DNA from: Rhynchosporium graminicola
Lineage: Eukaryota > Ascomycota > Leotiomycetes > Helotiales > Ploettnerulaceae
Assembly: GCA_900074885.1 (NCBI GenBank)
Contig: FJUW01000068.1
Coordinates: 101,683 to 165,682 of the forward strand
Length of the DNA stretch: 64,000 nucleotides
Reading direction: 5' to 3'
The first letter of the stretch is position 1, and each line of letters starts with the position of its first letter. The notes beneath the pieces are model-generated. The model was not told the DNA's origin. It saw nothing but the letters and a program-made list of their open reading frames with translations, and ran no database searches. This document shows, piece after piece, positions 1-10,799 of the stretch. Position numbers and translations under genes: made by a program.

Positions 1-490
1 GAATCTCACACTTGAGCTGCTTTAGGTAGACTGAACTAGCTTGAATTACGCTAGTATACTCGTCTATATTCTTATAAGAGGAGTAGGTATTATCGATAAT
101 ACGATTTATATGCCTACTGATCTCCTCTAGGCTAGTAGAACCGTAGGTAGCTATAATAGCTTCCTATAGGTCTTTTGCGCTAGTCTTATCCTTGAATCTA
201 TCGAGGTTTTCAAGTGATATAATCGACTTAATAGCGCCTAAAGCCTTCTTATTTGCACGCTCAAAATCAGCTAGTCTCTTATAGTATTTAATCGCTAGCT
301 CAGGAGAGTAAGAAGTATAATCTATTCTCTTTTCGCCTTGCGCGTTAATACGTTCTTCTGAATTGAAGTAGAGAGCTCGGCTAGGCTTAGTCTTAGTACC
401 GTCAATATAAGACATATAGCCATTTACCTCTAAATAGAGGCTAGCCGCATTAAGCCACTCTATATAGTTAGAGCGGCCTACTAGCTTATC
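1..490 (-). pseudogene. Copia-type gag fragment, cut by the window edge
   Basis: An open frame on the minus strand (residues readable from about 470 down to base 1) has the layout of the N-terminal half of a Ty1/Copia gag: an early W-L-N motif, a G-Y-M/Y-I-D-G-T stretch, then a charged helical region with R-L-A-D-F. Stops in the frame are TAG, as expected from RIP of CAG. The rest would lie to the left of the window. It is in the opposite orientation to the intact-looking Copia element at 10.3-15.9 kb and is not obviously the same family. Function in a live element would be particle coat formation; here it is a relic. Family assignment is by overall pattern only. Confidence 0.45.
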
Positions 491-1317
491 TCCCTTGAAG
501 GAAGATATGATTCCTTATAGGCAGTCTAATAGTACTAAGTACTAAGAGGTCTTAAAAGTACGAGTTTTACTCGTATAAGCTACTAAGTAGCTTGAAAAGA
601 TACTGATCTTGTCTTGCCCTTGAAAAAAGACAGTAGCTACACCGAGCTTGCTATCTTACCGAGTTTTTCGCTTAGTTAAAATCAATAGTAGTGTACGGCA
701 ACTACGTCTGTCGTATTTGCTATTGAATTGACCTTACTACTAGGCCCAGTTTTACCTCACAGCGCCTCAAGCACTACTATTAAGTAACCCTCTCTGAGGA
801 TAGCTTCTTATACTTAATAGTAGCCTATATTAGCCGACCTGTGATATATGTCAAGCTAAATAGCGATCAGAAGCTATATACTACTGCTTAACGAGGCCTA
901 GCTTCTAAACTAAGTCGGCAGTAGCTACGGGCACCCCGGAATAAGATCTTGGCCTTCGTACCTAGGGTCACTAGGTCGTCTCTACTTCCAAAGGCTTCGA
1001 GAGGTTATAAGTTATGATTTCCATGAAACTTCGTCTTAGAGTCAAGGGCCACGAGTCTGATTCGCTATAGCTGTGTTAGTAGGGCTCAAAGGGGCTAGTT
1101 TACTAGCTCTAGGCGAAAGAGTCGTTGAAAACGACTAAGTAACGCCTAATCAGGAAGCTCCTTTGTCGGTAAGGAGTAACGGAAGCGAGTTTAGGCGAGA
1201 TCGATCGAAGGAGGAAGCGTCTGATTGGCTGATTTCACTAAGTGAATTACTACTATGTGAAAATTGAAGATGGAAATCGGCTAAAAGTCAGAATAACAGA
1301 ATAATAGGTGATCAATT
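491..1317. other. RIP-affected non-coding stretch, no gene seen
   Basis: No reading frame with recognisable content. Base composition up to about 1,000 still looks RIP-like; around 1,000-1,300 CpA and TpG return, so this may be the unmutated edge or a leader/LTR of the neighbouring Copia fragment. I could not find a second copy within the window to prove an LTR. Confidence 0.4.
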
Positions 1318-1384
1318 TGACTTGCTTTACTTGCTTACTTACTTACTTGCTTACTTACTTACTTACTTGCTTACTTGCTTACTT
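1318..1384. repeat. CTTA/CTTG microsatellite
   Basis: A run of the tetranucleotide CTTA with interspersed CTTG (TTAC TTGC) covers about 65 bases. The frame open across it is an artefact of the repeat. It marks the junction between the RIP-affected left flank and a less mutated spacer. Confidence 0.85.
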
Positions 1385-1599
1385 GAAGAGAGCTAACTAC
1401 AGGAGAGATTCTAGCTACTTATATAGCTATATGAGCTCTCTAGAATATTCTATACTACGTAATACAGAACTCCATAGAAGAAGATACGTATACCGTAGAA
1501 TTATACTACGTCAGTAGTACGTCAGTAGAAACCTCTAGAAGTACGATATGCATACTAGAGAGTAGTAGAACTCTATCGAGAACCTTCATGGTAACTCTA

Positions 1600-1785
1600 A
1601 TAGAGTATGCAGGGTACAGGCTATCAATAAGGTACAGGGTGTAGGTGCCAGGTACAATAAGGTACATGGGCAAGGTACTGAACCAGGTACTAAGACCATA
1701 TACTGACAAGGTACAGGGTGTGTATGCTAATGCAGGCAAAACTGACCAAGGTAATGGTAAACTGACCAAGGTACTGGTTACAAAT
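1600..1785. repeat. degenerate short repeat with core AAGGTAC
   Basis: The motif GGTAC, often as CAAGGTACTG or AAGGTACAGG, recurs about ten times at irregular 10-25 bp spacing. CpA and TpG are present here, so the tract has largely escaped RIP although it sits between RIP-damaged elements. It reads like a minisatellite or a structured transposon leader. Confidence 0.6.
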
Positions 1786-2079
1786 CCAACAAATTCGAAT
1801 AATTAGATTAGTTCCTTCGAATTAAAGATACTTAAGCTATTATTAAGGAAATAGAAAAGGAACGCTATTAGTAGAGAAGATAGTACTTATCAGAATCGGC
1901 TACTTATCAGAGAATAGTACTAGATCTTATTCAGGGATAAGCTAATCTCTATTACTATATACCTTATACTCTAATTATCTACGAACCCGGCCTTAGGACT
2001 TAGTTATACGAAACGATAGAAAGAATTATTAAAGAAGCACGTGATTACTCCCTAATAGAACTATTATACTTACAGCTTA

Positions 2080-4747
2080 CTATTACTAGAGAGTTCGATT
2101 AATTAATCTTACTAGTTATAATAGATAATATTAAGATAAAAGCACTTATCGATTTAGGAGCTATAAGACGCTTTATGAACCCGGCCTTTATTAAGAAATA
2201 GAATATTCCTACTACTATTAACCCGAAACTATACCGCCTTACCTTATTAGATAGAAAAGGCGCTAGATTAGATAGATAAGTCTATAGAAAGATAAGAGGA
2301 ATAAAGATAGTTATTAATAGATACGAAGAAATATTCTACTTCGATATAGTACCTACTAGATGATATAATATCGTATTAGGAATATTATAGCTATATAATT
2401 ATAATCCTAGTATAGACTAAGTAACTAAGAAAATTATATTTAGTAACTATAAATATAAATATAATTAACTAGCTAGTAAAAGAGAGGCTAGCGCTACCTT
2501 CTTAATAATAATACCGATAGACTCTAGCTAGTTAAGTCGAGTTCCTAGTTAGATAGAACTTAGGAATTATCCTAGTTAGATAGATAATATTTAGGAGTAG
2601 CTACTCGAACTATATAGAAAGTTCTCGAAATTATTCGAGGATCCGAAGGATATAAGAGCTCTATCTGATTATAAACCTTAGGATTATAAGATAAACTTTA
2701 AGGATAGATTTATACTTATTATAGAGAAACTTCGCTATTATAATTATAATACTATAAGGACGCTTAAGGAGTATCAGGAGTTAAGTATAAAGAAAGGATA
2801 GATTCGGAAATCTAAGTTACCTTACGCTATTAATATACTAGTAATTAAGAAAGTAGGAGATCCTAAAGGGAGACCTTACGGAGACTATCAGATAATTAAT
2901 AGTAGAATTATAAGGGATATATACCCTTTACTAGATACTTAGTACTTATAGGATAAGCTAGCTAGAGTAAAGATATATACTAAGTTAAACTAATATAACG
3001 CGTTTAATTTAATCCGAATTAAGAAGGGATATAAGTAGAAGACTACTTTTATATTACCCTTAGGGCTATAGGAAAATATAGTAATACTATTCGGCTTAAC
3101 TAATACTCTAGCTATATATTAAAAGCAGAATAATAATATTTTTAAGGGTTTTATTAGGAAATTCGCTATATACTACTTAGATAATATCTTAGTATACTCG
3201 GAGACTATTAAGGTATACTAAGGCTATATTACTTAAGTTATAGAAGTATTATATAAAGTAGATTCTAGATTAAAAATATCGAAATATGAATTCTTACTTA
3301 AGTAAGTTACTTTTCTAAAGTATATTATTCGCTTAGGAGAGATAAGTATTAACCTGAAGAAAATTAAAGCTATAAAGGAATAGGAATCTCTAAAGAATAT
3401 TAAAGATATATAATTATAATTAAGCTTTACTAACTTTTACTAATAGTTTATTAGAAACTATTCTAAGATTACTAAACTACTTACGAGCTTAATAAGGAAG
3501 AGTATTCCTTTCACTTAGACTCGCTAGTATAAAGAAGCTTTTTAGAGAATTAAGAAAGAATTTACAAAGGAACTAATCCTATATAGTTTCAACGAAAAGA
3601 AAGAAAGTATAATAGAAATAGACGCCTCGGATACTTATACTAGCGCAGTATACCTATAGCGAGATAATAAAGAATAACTATACTTAGTTACTTACTTTTC
3701 AGAGAAAATATCTCTAGCTAAATAGAATTATAATAACTATAAGAGAGAACTTATAGCGATTATTAAAGCACTTAAATACTAGAAAATGTACTTATAAGAA
3801 GCTAAGTTCCTAGTTATCGTTTATACTAATCATATGAATCTTCGAACCTTTATAACTACTAAGGTCTTAGATAATTATCGATTAGCTCGATAGTTAGAGG
3901 AACTCGGATCTTTTAACTTAGTTATTAAGTATATATAAGGAAAAGATAATATATAAGTAGATACTCTAAGCAGATTACTAGGTTATAAGGATAATAAAGT
4001 CTATAATAAGACCGCCTTACTTAAATAGCTAGATAATAGAGATATAGTTACTAATATCTGACAAGCTACTACGATTAAGTAAGAAATCAAGAGACCTTAG
4101 TATAATACTTTAAAAGAGGCCTAGAAGAAGGATAGAATATCTCTAGATAAGACTAAGGAACTTATTATAAGGAATATAATTAAGAATAGTATTATACGAG
4201 TTAATAGGAAAGTTTAGCTTCCGCTGAGCTTAGTAGAAGTATATATTAAAGAATAGCACGAGCTTCCCGCGTATAGATATTAAGGGATACGAAGAACGTA
4301 TATAAGGATTTCAAGAAACTACTAGTCGGAAGGACTCTGCTATATAGTTAAAGAAGTACTAGCTAACTATAATACTTATATTAGGAATAAGTCTTCCTAA
4401 TATTCGCCTTATAAGTAGATAATTATAGTACTAATACTGCTAATATCTTAGAAATCGATATTATAGGACTTTATAGGGCTATTGCGGCTATCGAAGGACC
4501 TGGTTACAGGAGTTAGCTATAATATAATACTTATTATTATAGAAAGACTTACTAAGTATATAATCTTAGTACTAGTCTTATCTACTCTTATAGCCGAATA
4601 CTTAGTATAAGTATACCTTAAGGAGGTAATCTCTAAGTATAAAGTACCTGAAGAAATCGTATTAGATCGAGATAAGTTATTTATATTAAATTTCTAGAAT
4701 ACTTTAATAAGGTTCCTAGGGACTAAATGAAAACTATTAATAGCTTT
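2080..4747 (+). pseudogene. Gypsy A pol, first part (protease, RT, RNase H, integrase N-half)
   Basis: Landmarks in order: an aspartic protease site resembling A-L-I-D-x-G-A near 2,145-2,175; RT fingers with G-R-P-Y-x-D-Y near 2,865; the RT active site in the form Y-L-D-N-I-L-V-Y-S at 3,165-3,200, where Asn stands at the second catalytic Asp (RIP-type G-to-A change); RNase H beginning I-D-A-S-D near 3,617 and ending D-T-L-S-R near 3,970; and the integrase core from about 4,190. Stops are almost only TAG and TAA at positions where Gln or Trp would be expected. The open frame stops abruptly at the nested insertion and resumes at 7,521. It cannot encode an active enzyme. Confidence 0.85.
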
Positions 4748-4915
4748 TATCACGGGTGAGTAACGCGTACGCAGATGGTCAAGTGTAGTATTCAAGAAGT
4801 TCGATACAGGAGAGAGTCAGGTTCTAGCCTGGCTCCGAGGGAAAACATGCGGGTGCCGCTAGGCTTAGTAAGCATAAGTATCGCCGGTGCTTAATCCTAG
4901 GGCTCGCCCCTTATA
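4748..4915 (-). repeat. LTR of nested element (left copy)
   Basis: 168 bp, same length as the copy at 7,353-7,520. The copies differ at many sites, and every difference I compared by eye is a C/T or G/A transition, mostly at CpA or TpG. The left copy is the less mutated. It ends TTATA where the right copy keeps TTACA, the expected CA end. Confidence 0.92.
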
Positions 4916-6149
4916 TTACTCCCCTCCTCTCGCCTGTTTTCTAGCGGAGACTAATAGTAAATAGTCGTAGAACCCTCTTATAGTTAATAACCGCGTTCTA
5001 TTACTAAACATTAGGCGTTCTAATTATTATTATCCGCTTTCTTTATTATAATCCCGCTATATTAAGCTAGCGCTCCGCTCCTATTATCGCTCGATCTAGC
5101 TATTATTATACTTCCTCCTATTATCGCTCGCTTCCTTTATTATTATCCTGTTGCATTAGGCTAGCGCTCCGCTCTTATTATCGCTCGATCCGGCTAAGAT
5201 ATTATAAAAGAAGAGACTTTCTACTTTTTCAGACTTTTCTTTATATAATAATAATAACTATAGTAAAGTAAGTCCCTCCTCCCTCTTTCTATTAAAAGAA
5301 ATATTAAAATTCGCAAATTATATATTAAAAATCCCTTTATTACGCTATTAGGATCCGCGCTAAAACCAGCGGAATCAGATATCTCTTATAATTCACTATA
5401 TCGCTTATGCCCTCTCGGGCTCTGATTATATCGACTAAGCTATAAGTACTATACTCTACCTATTCTCGGACGGAATCTTAATAAACTCAGTCGAATCGCT
5501 CCTGATCCTATATCTACTATAAGAATAAGAAGAAGAATTACGAGAACCTATAAGTTTTCCCCGGGTTCCGCGCGAAAATAGTTAGCTTACGTAATAGTCC
5601 TTAAATCTCTTATATCGCTTACTCTGTTTGGACCTGTTCCGCTGATATCGACGAGTAAGTATTATACTTCGCCTGTTTTTTATCGCCTTACGCTCTATAT
5701 AGAAACAAGGCCTATACTAATCTTATTAAGGTATTAAAGGCCTAGAAAGCCCTTAAGCCCCTCTAATCCTCTAGTCTTCTCTCCGCGTAAGTTTATTTAG
5801 TCCCTATATATTTCTCGTTAATAACTAATGTTTTTTAGTCCCTTAGCCTCCGAGGTTACTACTTCTATTATTACTATTATCGCCTAATAGGGTTAAATAT
5901 AAGTAATTATCGAACTCCGCTCGTTTTCCGTCGGCTTACCCTCTTTTAGTACTAGAGGAGTACCTCTAGCTCTTATTTTAGGACTCCGCCGAGCCTCTTA
6001 GGGACTCCGTAGGAAATATAGCAGAATACGTATCTTTTCCGTAGCGTTATCTTCTTAAGAAAAAGAAAATCTAAAATTAATCTTCTTTTTCTTTTTCCTT
6101 TAGCGAGCTAACTATATCGACTCGCACTTAAGACTTAAGTAGTTCTGCT

Positions 6150-6860
6150 ATCGCTATATAGCTTTAGCCTCCTTTCTTATAGTCTTATGCTATCTTTATA
6201 GTAGCTACTTTCTGATAACTATCGCCTCCCTATTTAGATAGAGTATACCTCTTTCTATCTCTAACTTACGTAGCTCTTCCTTAAACTCTCGGAGACCTAC
6301 GTATACATAGCTATCTCTAGAGTAGTTCCTTATTATAGCCTTATTATTAATATCTAGCGTTTCCTTCCGCTTCTAATATCGCGGAGCCCTTCCTTAAGCT
6401 TCCGGAGGCTAGCGCCTACGCAGCTATCTACCCCCGGAGTAGTCTTTCGTTAAGGCCCCCTTTATATTATTATCTTCCGGCGTCTTTATAGCGGCTATTA
6501 TTATATAGCCGCTGCCTCTCTATTTAAGGTAGGATAAATCTCCTTCCGCTTCTAATATCGCGGAGCCTTTCCTTAAGCTTCCGGAGGCTAGCGCTTATAT
6601 AGCTATCTACCCCCGGAGTAGTCTTTCGTTATAACTTCTCTTTATATTATCTACTTTAAGCGTCTTCTGTCTTCTGTCTCTAGCTTACCGGAGCGCTTCT
6701 TCAGAGTCCGGAGACTAGCGTATATATAGCTACTTCCGGAGTAGTTCTTCGTTATAGCCTACTTATACTATTATCTTTCGATATCTTTATAGTAGCTACT
6801 ATTAAGTAGCTGCCGCCTTCCTATTTAAGGTAGGGTAAACCTCCTTCCTTTATCTTAGAT
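6150..6860 (-). pseudogene. degenerate repeat-protein frame inside the nested LTR element
   Basis: Read on the minus strand, at least four units show the pattern N-Y-S-G/R-D-S-Y-x-Y, then L-R-x-L/F-K-E/K-x-L-R, then a short acidic stretch. Units lie near 6,190-6,320, 6,365-6,440, 6,545-6,630 and 6,690-6,760. Between them is a conserved block built around TAGCCGCTGCCTC. Small frame shifts separate units. The charged helical repeats suggest a coiled-coil gag-like product, but no zinc knuckle or known domain is recognised. Confidence 0.5.
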
Positions 6861-7352
6861 ATTATCGAAGGGTTCTTATTATCCGCGCGTTCTTAAGTAG
6901 CTACTAGCTAGCGATAGTCGCTCCTTATGTCTTTTAGGTATATATTCTACTTAAGCTATCGAATAGCTTCTATTATCCGATTATTCGTAGGCAGCGACCG
7001 ACTGATTATTACCGCTTTCCTTGTTTATTCGGGAGTAGTCTATACCCTAGGCTACTCCTTACCTTTCTACTCTTATAAAAAATTTTCAGCTACCTTTCTG
7101 CTCTTATCTTATAAGTTCAAAGGATAAATTAGGCGTACTCTAGCTTAAGAATAGCGGAATCTATTAAGTCTTCGTTTTTTCTCGCGTTCCTAGAGCTTTT
7201 CTCTAAGTATCGTTAGTATCGATTCGGCTTCTATTACTCTTATATCTTTATTATCCTATTATTAATAATTTATCGAAGACTTCGTTCCTCGACTACGATT
7301 ATTCGGACTCCGATATAAAAGCTATAGGAGCTAGTTATTTGATCGAACTTAA

Positions 7353-7520
7353 TATTATAGGTAAGTAACGCGTACGTAGATAGTCAAGTATAGTATTTAA
7401 GAAGTTCGATATAAGAGAGAGTCAGGTTCTAGCCTGGCTCCGAGGGAAAATATGCGGGTGCCGCTAGGCTTAGTAAGCACAGGTATCGCCGGTGCTTAAT
7501 CCTGGGGCTCGCCCCTTACA
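7353..7520 (-). repeat. LTR of nested element (right copy)
   Basis: Starts TATTATAGG where the left copy has TATCACGGG, and ends TTACA. After it the Gypsy A integrase resumes immediately with the target duplication GCTTT. More heavily RIP-mutated than the left copy at its start but less at its end. Confidence 0.92.
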
Positions 7521-8700
7521 GCTTTCTATCCTCTAACTAATAGAGGAAATAAAAGAATAAACTAAGTAGTTAAAGTATACTTACGCTACTATATTAACTA
7601 TTAATAAAACAATTAGGTAGAACTGCTACTATAAGCAGAGTTTAAATATAATAGCTCGACTACAGAAATAATAAAAGCTATACTATTCTTCGCAAATTAT
7701 AGTTATAAACCTATCGCCTATAGAGAGCTTAATATCACTATTAAGGATAATAATATAGCTTATATCTAGGTCCGGAATATCTAGGACCTCTATAAGGAAC
7801 TCGCAGAGGAACTCTAGTTTATAGTAGAGAAGAATACGTACTACTATAATAAGAATCGTAGTTAAGAGCTAACGCTATAAGAGAGGGATAAGGTTTACCT
7901 TCTATAGAAAAATATTAATATATAGAGACTAAGCGATAAGCTAGACTATAAGAAACTTAGATTATTTAAAATTAAACGTATTAAAGGACCTTTAAATTAT
8001 AAACTCTAGCTACTAGCTATAATAAAGAAGATAATCCTAATATTCTATATATCCTTATTAGAAAAAGTACTACCGGGAGCACTACTAGCCTCGAAGATAT
8101 ATACTAAACTAGTTAACTTACTCGTAGAATACGATATAGAGGAACTACTAGACTATTAGTATAAATAAGGTATTATCAGATACCTAGTGAAATAGAAGAA
8201 CTACTTATATTCGGAAAATATATAAGAACTTAAGTTAAGCTTTTACTACTTAGTATTACTAATTAATTTCTATCGATAAAACCTAGATCTACTTAGAAAG
8301 AATTAGCTAAGTTAAAAAGTAACTCTACTATCAGATCAGAAGGAAGTTCGAGGGGAAGGGAGGAAGGCGACCTTTCTGCGATAGCTAACTCGGTAGTAGA
8401 AAGAGGAAGCTAAGGAAGCTAATCGGAGTATTTATCTAGACGAGACTCGGGAGGAATAGAAGAACGCTTTACTTTCTTAAGCTACTAGAATCGATAAACC
8501 TCTTTTAAGGGAGGCTATATAGCTAGATACTCTAAGGTATTATAAGATCTTTTCGCTCGAATATACTCGGAATAATAAGTTAATTCCTTAAGATCTAGAA
8601 AATAATTTCGATATTATTTCTAGTAAAAGGAATAAGTCTCTGCTAGATAATTTGATTTTTTAATATATATTATAAGTATAATATACTCTTTTATCTTCTT
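7521..8700 (+). pseudogene. Gypsy A pol, second part (integrase C-half and chromodomain)
   Basis: The frame continues exactly from the codon interrupted at 4,747. It shows the integrase C-terminal region (repeated Y-N-x-S-T, L-x-F-x-A-N-Y) and then a chromodomain-like segment near 8,110-8,240 with V-E-Y-D-I-E-E-L-L-D and Y-L-V-K-x-K-N-Y. Chromodomains steer integration of such elements to histone-marked chromatin. A further charged coding-like tail runs to about 8,640. TAG and TAA interrupt it throughout. Confidence 0.82.
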
Positions 8701-8808
8701 ATAATTAGAAAACGATATATTAGGAAAGGAAGTTGAAATCTAACTAATTATTAATATCTCTATCGGTATACTTAAGCGTAAGGATACGCTAAGATAGAAG
8801 GGGGATAG

Positions 8809-9313
8809 TATCACGAACCCGGTAAAGTTCTTAGTACTAGAACTATCTTAGCACTAGAATACTAATAGTACTTCTATATAGTACGTACTAAATGGGTTTT
8901 AGTACTAAAGAGAAAGTTAGTAGTATAGGAGAATAATACTAATATAGTTATAGTACAAATCAGCGACTAGTACTATAAGCCTACCTATATCGTAGTAATA
9001 ATAATATTATAGTTATAAGTGATCTAGGATCACGTGATAGAGTCTAGCTTAGCGGGAGTCCAGAAAATAGAGTCGGACTCTATATAAGGGACTCCTTAAG
9101 TAGAAGACTCCTAATAGAGAAGAAGGTTCTATATAAGACTAGCACTTCTGCTATTAGATAGAAGCTTCGTGCTCAAATTCATATAGTAATTAATACTTGC
9201 TTATAACGTCTTAATTCTAATTAAGAACCGAACTTCTTATTTACTTTACTTTATAGCTAATACTAACCGACGAGCCTGTACACCGCGTACTAGTCAGAAC
9301 CAGGAACGTTATA
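8809..9313 (+). repeat. putative LTR between Gypsy A and Gypsy B
   Basis: Begins TATCACGAACCCGG (RIP-altered TGTCAC) right after a polypurine tract and ends near ACGTTATA (RIP-altered TTACA). The length is about 505 bp. A TATA-like stretch (CTATATAAGGG) lies near 9,080. No matching partner LTR is seen elsewhere in the window. I assign it to element A because of the polypurine tract, but it could instead serve as the 5' LTR of element B, whose gag begins just after it. Confidence 0.6.
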
Positions 9314-9389
9314 GTTAACCCGACTTATACTCTAAGATAACTCTATTAGGGCCTAGATAATACCCGGCGATATAGTAGTAGATAACTTT

Positions 9390-10283
9390 TTAGTTTTATA
9401 AGAGAAACTCCGATCGCTAAAGAAACAGAACGATATTCTAGATAACCTTATAGTTAAGTGCCGACGAATATTCAGCGAAGACCTTACTTAATACCCTCCG
9501 GAAGCTACTATAAGAGCACGACTCTACTAAGCTTATATATCCGAAGACTTTACCCTAAGTATAGAGAGAGATACTAGTCGATTAGTAGCTCCTAAAGAAT
9601 TATTAATTCCTTACTAGGATAAAGGTAAATATATAATTCTACTAGAATACGAGGGCAGGAGCTAAAGAGAGCTTACTAAGTACTTATAAGCTTATAACCG
9701 AGTCTTCGACTACGATACTAAAAGGTACTTAACTAATCTTATTAAGATTAAATAAGTAGTAATACTACTCTATAAGGAACTAGCGAATACCTAGGAAAAG
9801 TTTAAGACGTATACTCTAGATACTCTTTATAAGATAACTTAAGAAAGTTATAAAGAGTTCCTAGCGAATCTCTAGCTACTCCTTATCTTACGAAGGGTAG
9901 CTAACTTATAGGCCCACGAGAACGCTCGCTAAAGGCTAGGTTAATTAATTAGGGAGTTCGTTAATTACCTAGAAGAGAAGAAAGAATAACTTGAACTCTT
10001 TACTAAGTATTAATTATAAGATATCTTATTTAATAAGATCCGCCTGGAGATTCGCTAGAAAATCGTCGAGAATAGTTAAGCCGATAGACTTTAGACCTAA
10101 GACTAAGTTATTTCTGCTATTACTCTTTTCTTTAAGAGACTTATACCCTATCTAGAGGTACTAATAGTAATAAAAGACAGAGGGAACCTGAAGAGCAGAA
10201 ATATAAGGAGTTAAACGCGAAGAAAGACGACTCGTATAAGTACTAGTAAAGAACTAATGATCGACGAGATAAGAGCTAATAAA
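9390..10283 (+). pseudogene. Gypsy B gag, capsid part
   Basis: A helical, charged frame broken only by TAG and TAA runs up to the Copia target site. It shows capsid-like helices (Y-L-x-A-Y-N-R-V-F-D-Y, F-V-N-Y-L-E-E-K-K-E-Q-L) and ends in a basic region. The zinc knuckle of the same protein lies beyond the Copia insertion at about 15,940-15,985. The product in a live element would assemble the virus-like particle. Confidence 0.65.
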
Positions 10284-10288
10284 GATAA

Positions 10289-10466
10289 TATTGCGAGGAT
10301 ATGGGTCTTAGCATGGATCAGGTGACTATAGTCACGTGCATGGTCCGTGCGGATATTCCTAGATAATATCTTCTGTCGACTCTCCATAGTAATTAGTACT
10401 ACAATACAACTAATATTATTCAACTACTCTATGCCTTACTCTGAAGATTAACGTAACCTTACGATA
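10289..10466 (+). repeat. Copia 5' LTR
   Basis: 178 bp, begins TATTGCGAGG and ends CCTTACGATA. It contains the palindrome CAGGTGACTATAGTCACGTG. All differences seen from the 3' copy are transitions, as in RIP. Confidence 0.93.
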
Positions 10467-10480
10467 GGTTATGAGCCCCG
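10467..10480 (+). other. Copia primer-binding site
   Basis: GGTTATGAGCCCC starts at the first base after the 5' LTR. This resembles primer sites of Copia elements that pair with an internal half of initiator tRNA-Met. Assignment rests on position and general resemblance. Confidence 0.55.
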
Positions 10481-10799
10481 ATAGCTAGAAGTAGAGTAGT
10501 ACTCAAAGAAGCAGTAGTACTATGATTCTTAACAGTAAGCGTCGAACTGTTTCTTAGTACTAAAAGGGTAGAGATTCAAGTTACGAGCTTCCGATCAAGG
10601 TATAATATACGCGTATAGTCAGTTAAACTAGCGCGTCTTTCTATAGTAAATATAGTCGCGCAGAGTGCCAGTGGAGAGAGTTCTTCAGCGATCATACCTA
10701 CGCTATCATTAGAAGAAGTCGAAGAAGTGTACTCCAATAACTCTAGCTCTATTAAAGAGACACTATAATCAAGCCGTATAGTACTCAATAGTCGTACTC

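Larger units (their letters stand above)
4748..7520 (-). mobile_element. nested non-autonomous LTR element, 2,773 bp
   Basis: Two 168-bp direct repeats bound the element and a perfect 5-bp duplication GCTTT (4,743-4,747 and 7,521-7,525) flanks it. Removing it rejoins the integrase frame of Gypsy A. A polypurine tract is visible on the minus strand directly inside the left LTR (complement of 4,916-4,934), so the element is in minus orientation, with LTR ends TGTAAGGGG at one side and a RIP-altered GTGACA at the other. No protease, RT or integrase is recognisable inside. It is of the LARD type or a defective element whose only product was a repeat protein (see 6,150-6,860). Confidence 0.9.
1795..9313 (+). 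mobile_element. Ty3/Gypsy retrotransposon A, RIP-inactivated and interrupted
   Basis: Protease, reverse transcriptase, RNase H, integrase and chromodomain follow each other in the Gypsy order on the plus strand, all riddled with TAG/TAA. The integrase is interrupted between 4,747 and 7,521 by a separate LTR element. A polypurine tract (GAAGGGGGATAG) sits directly before the LTR-like sequence that begins at 8,809, so I take 8,809-9,313 as its 3' LTR. No 5' LTR or clear gag is seen before about 2,000; the 5' end looks truncated near 1,795. Boundaries are approximate at the left. Confidence 0.8.

Noticed and set aside
1318..1384. CRISPR-like array
   Set aside because: Pure tetranucleotide repeat without spacers; eukaryotic context.
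1506..1769. 87-codon minus-strand frame, Tyr/Leu-rich
   Set aside because: It is a translation of the repetitive AAGGTAC array; the periodic amino-acid pattern comes from the repeat.
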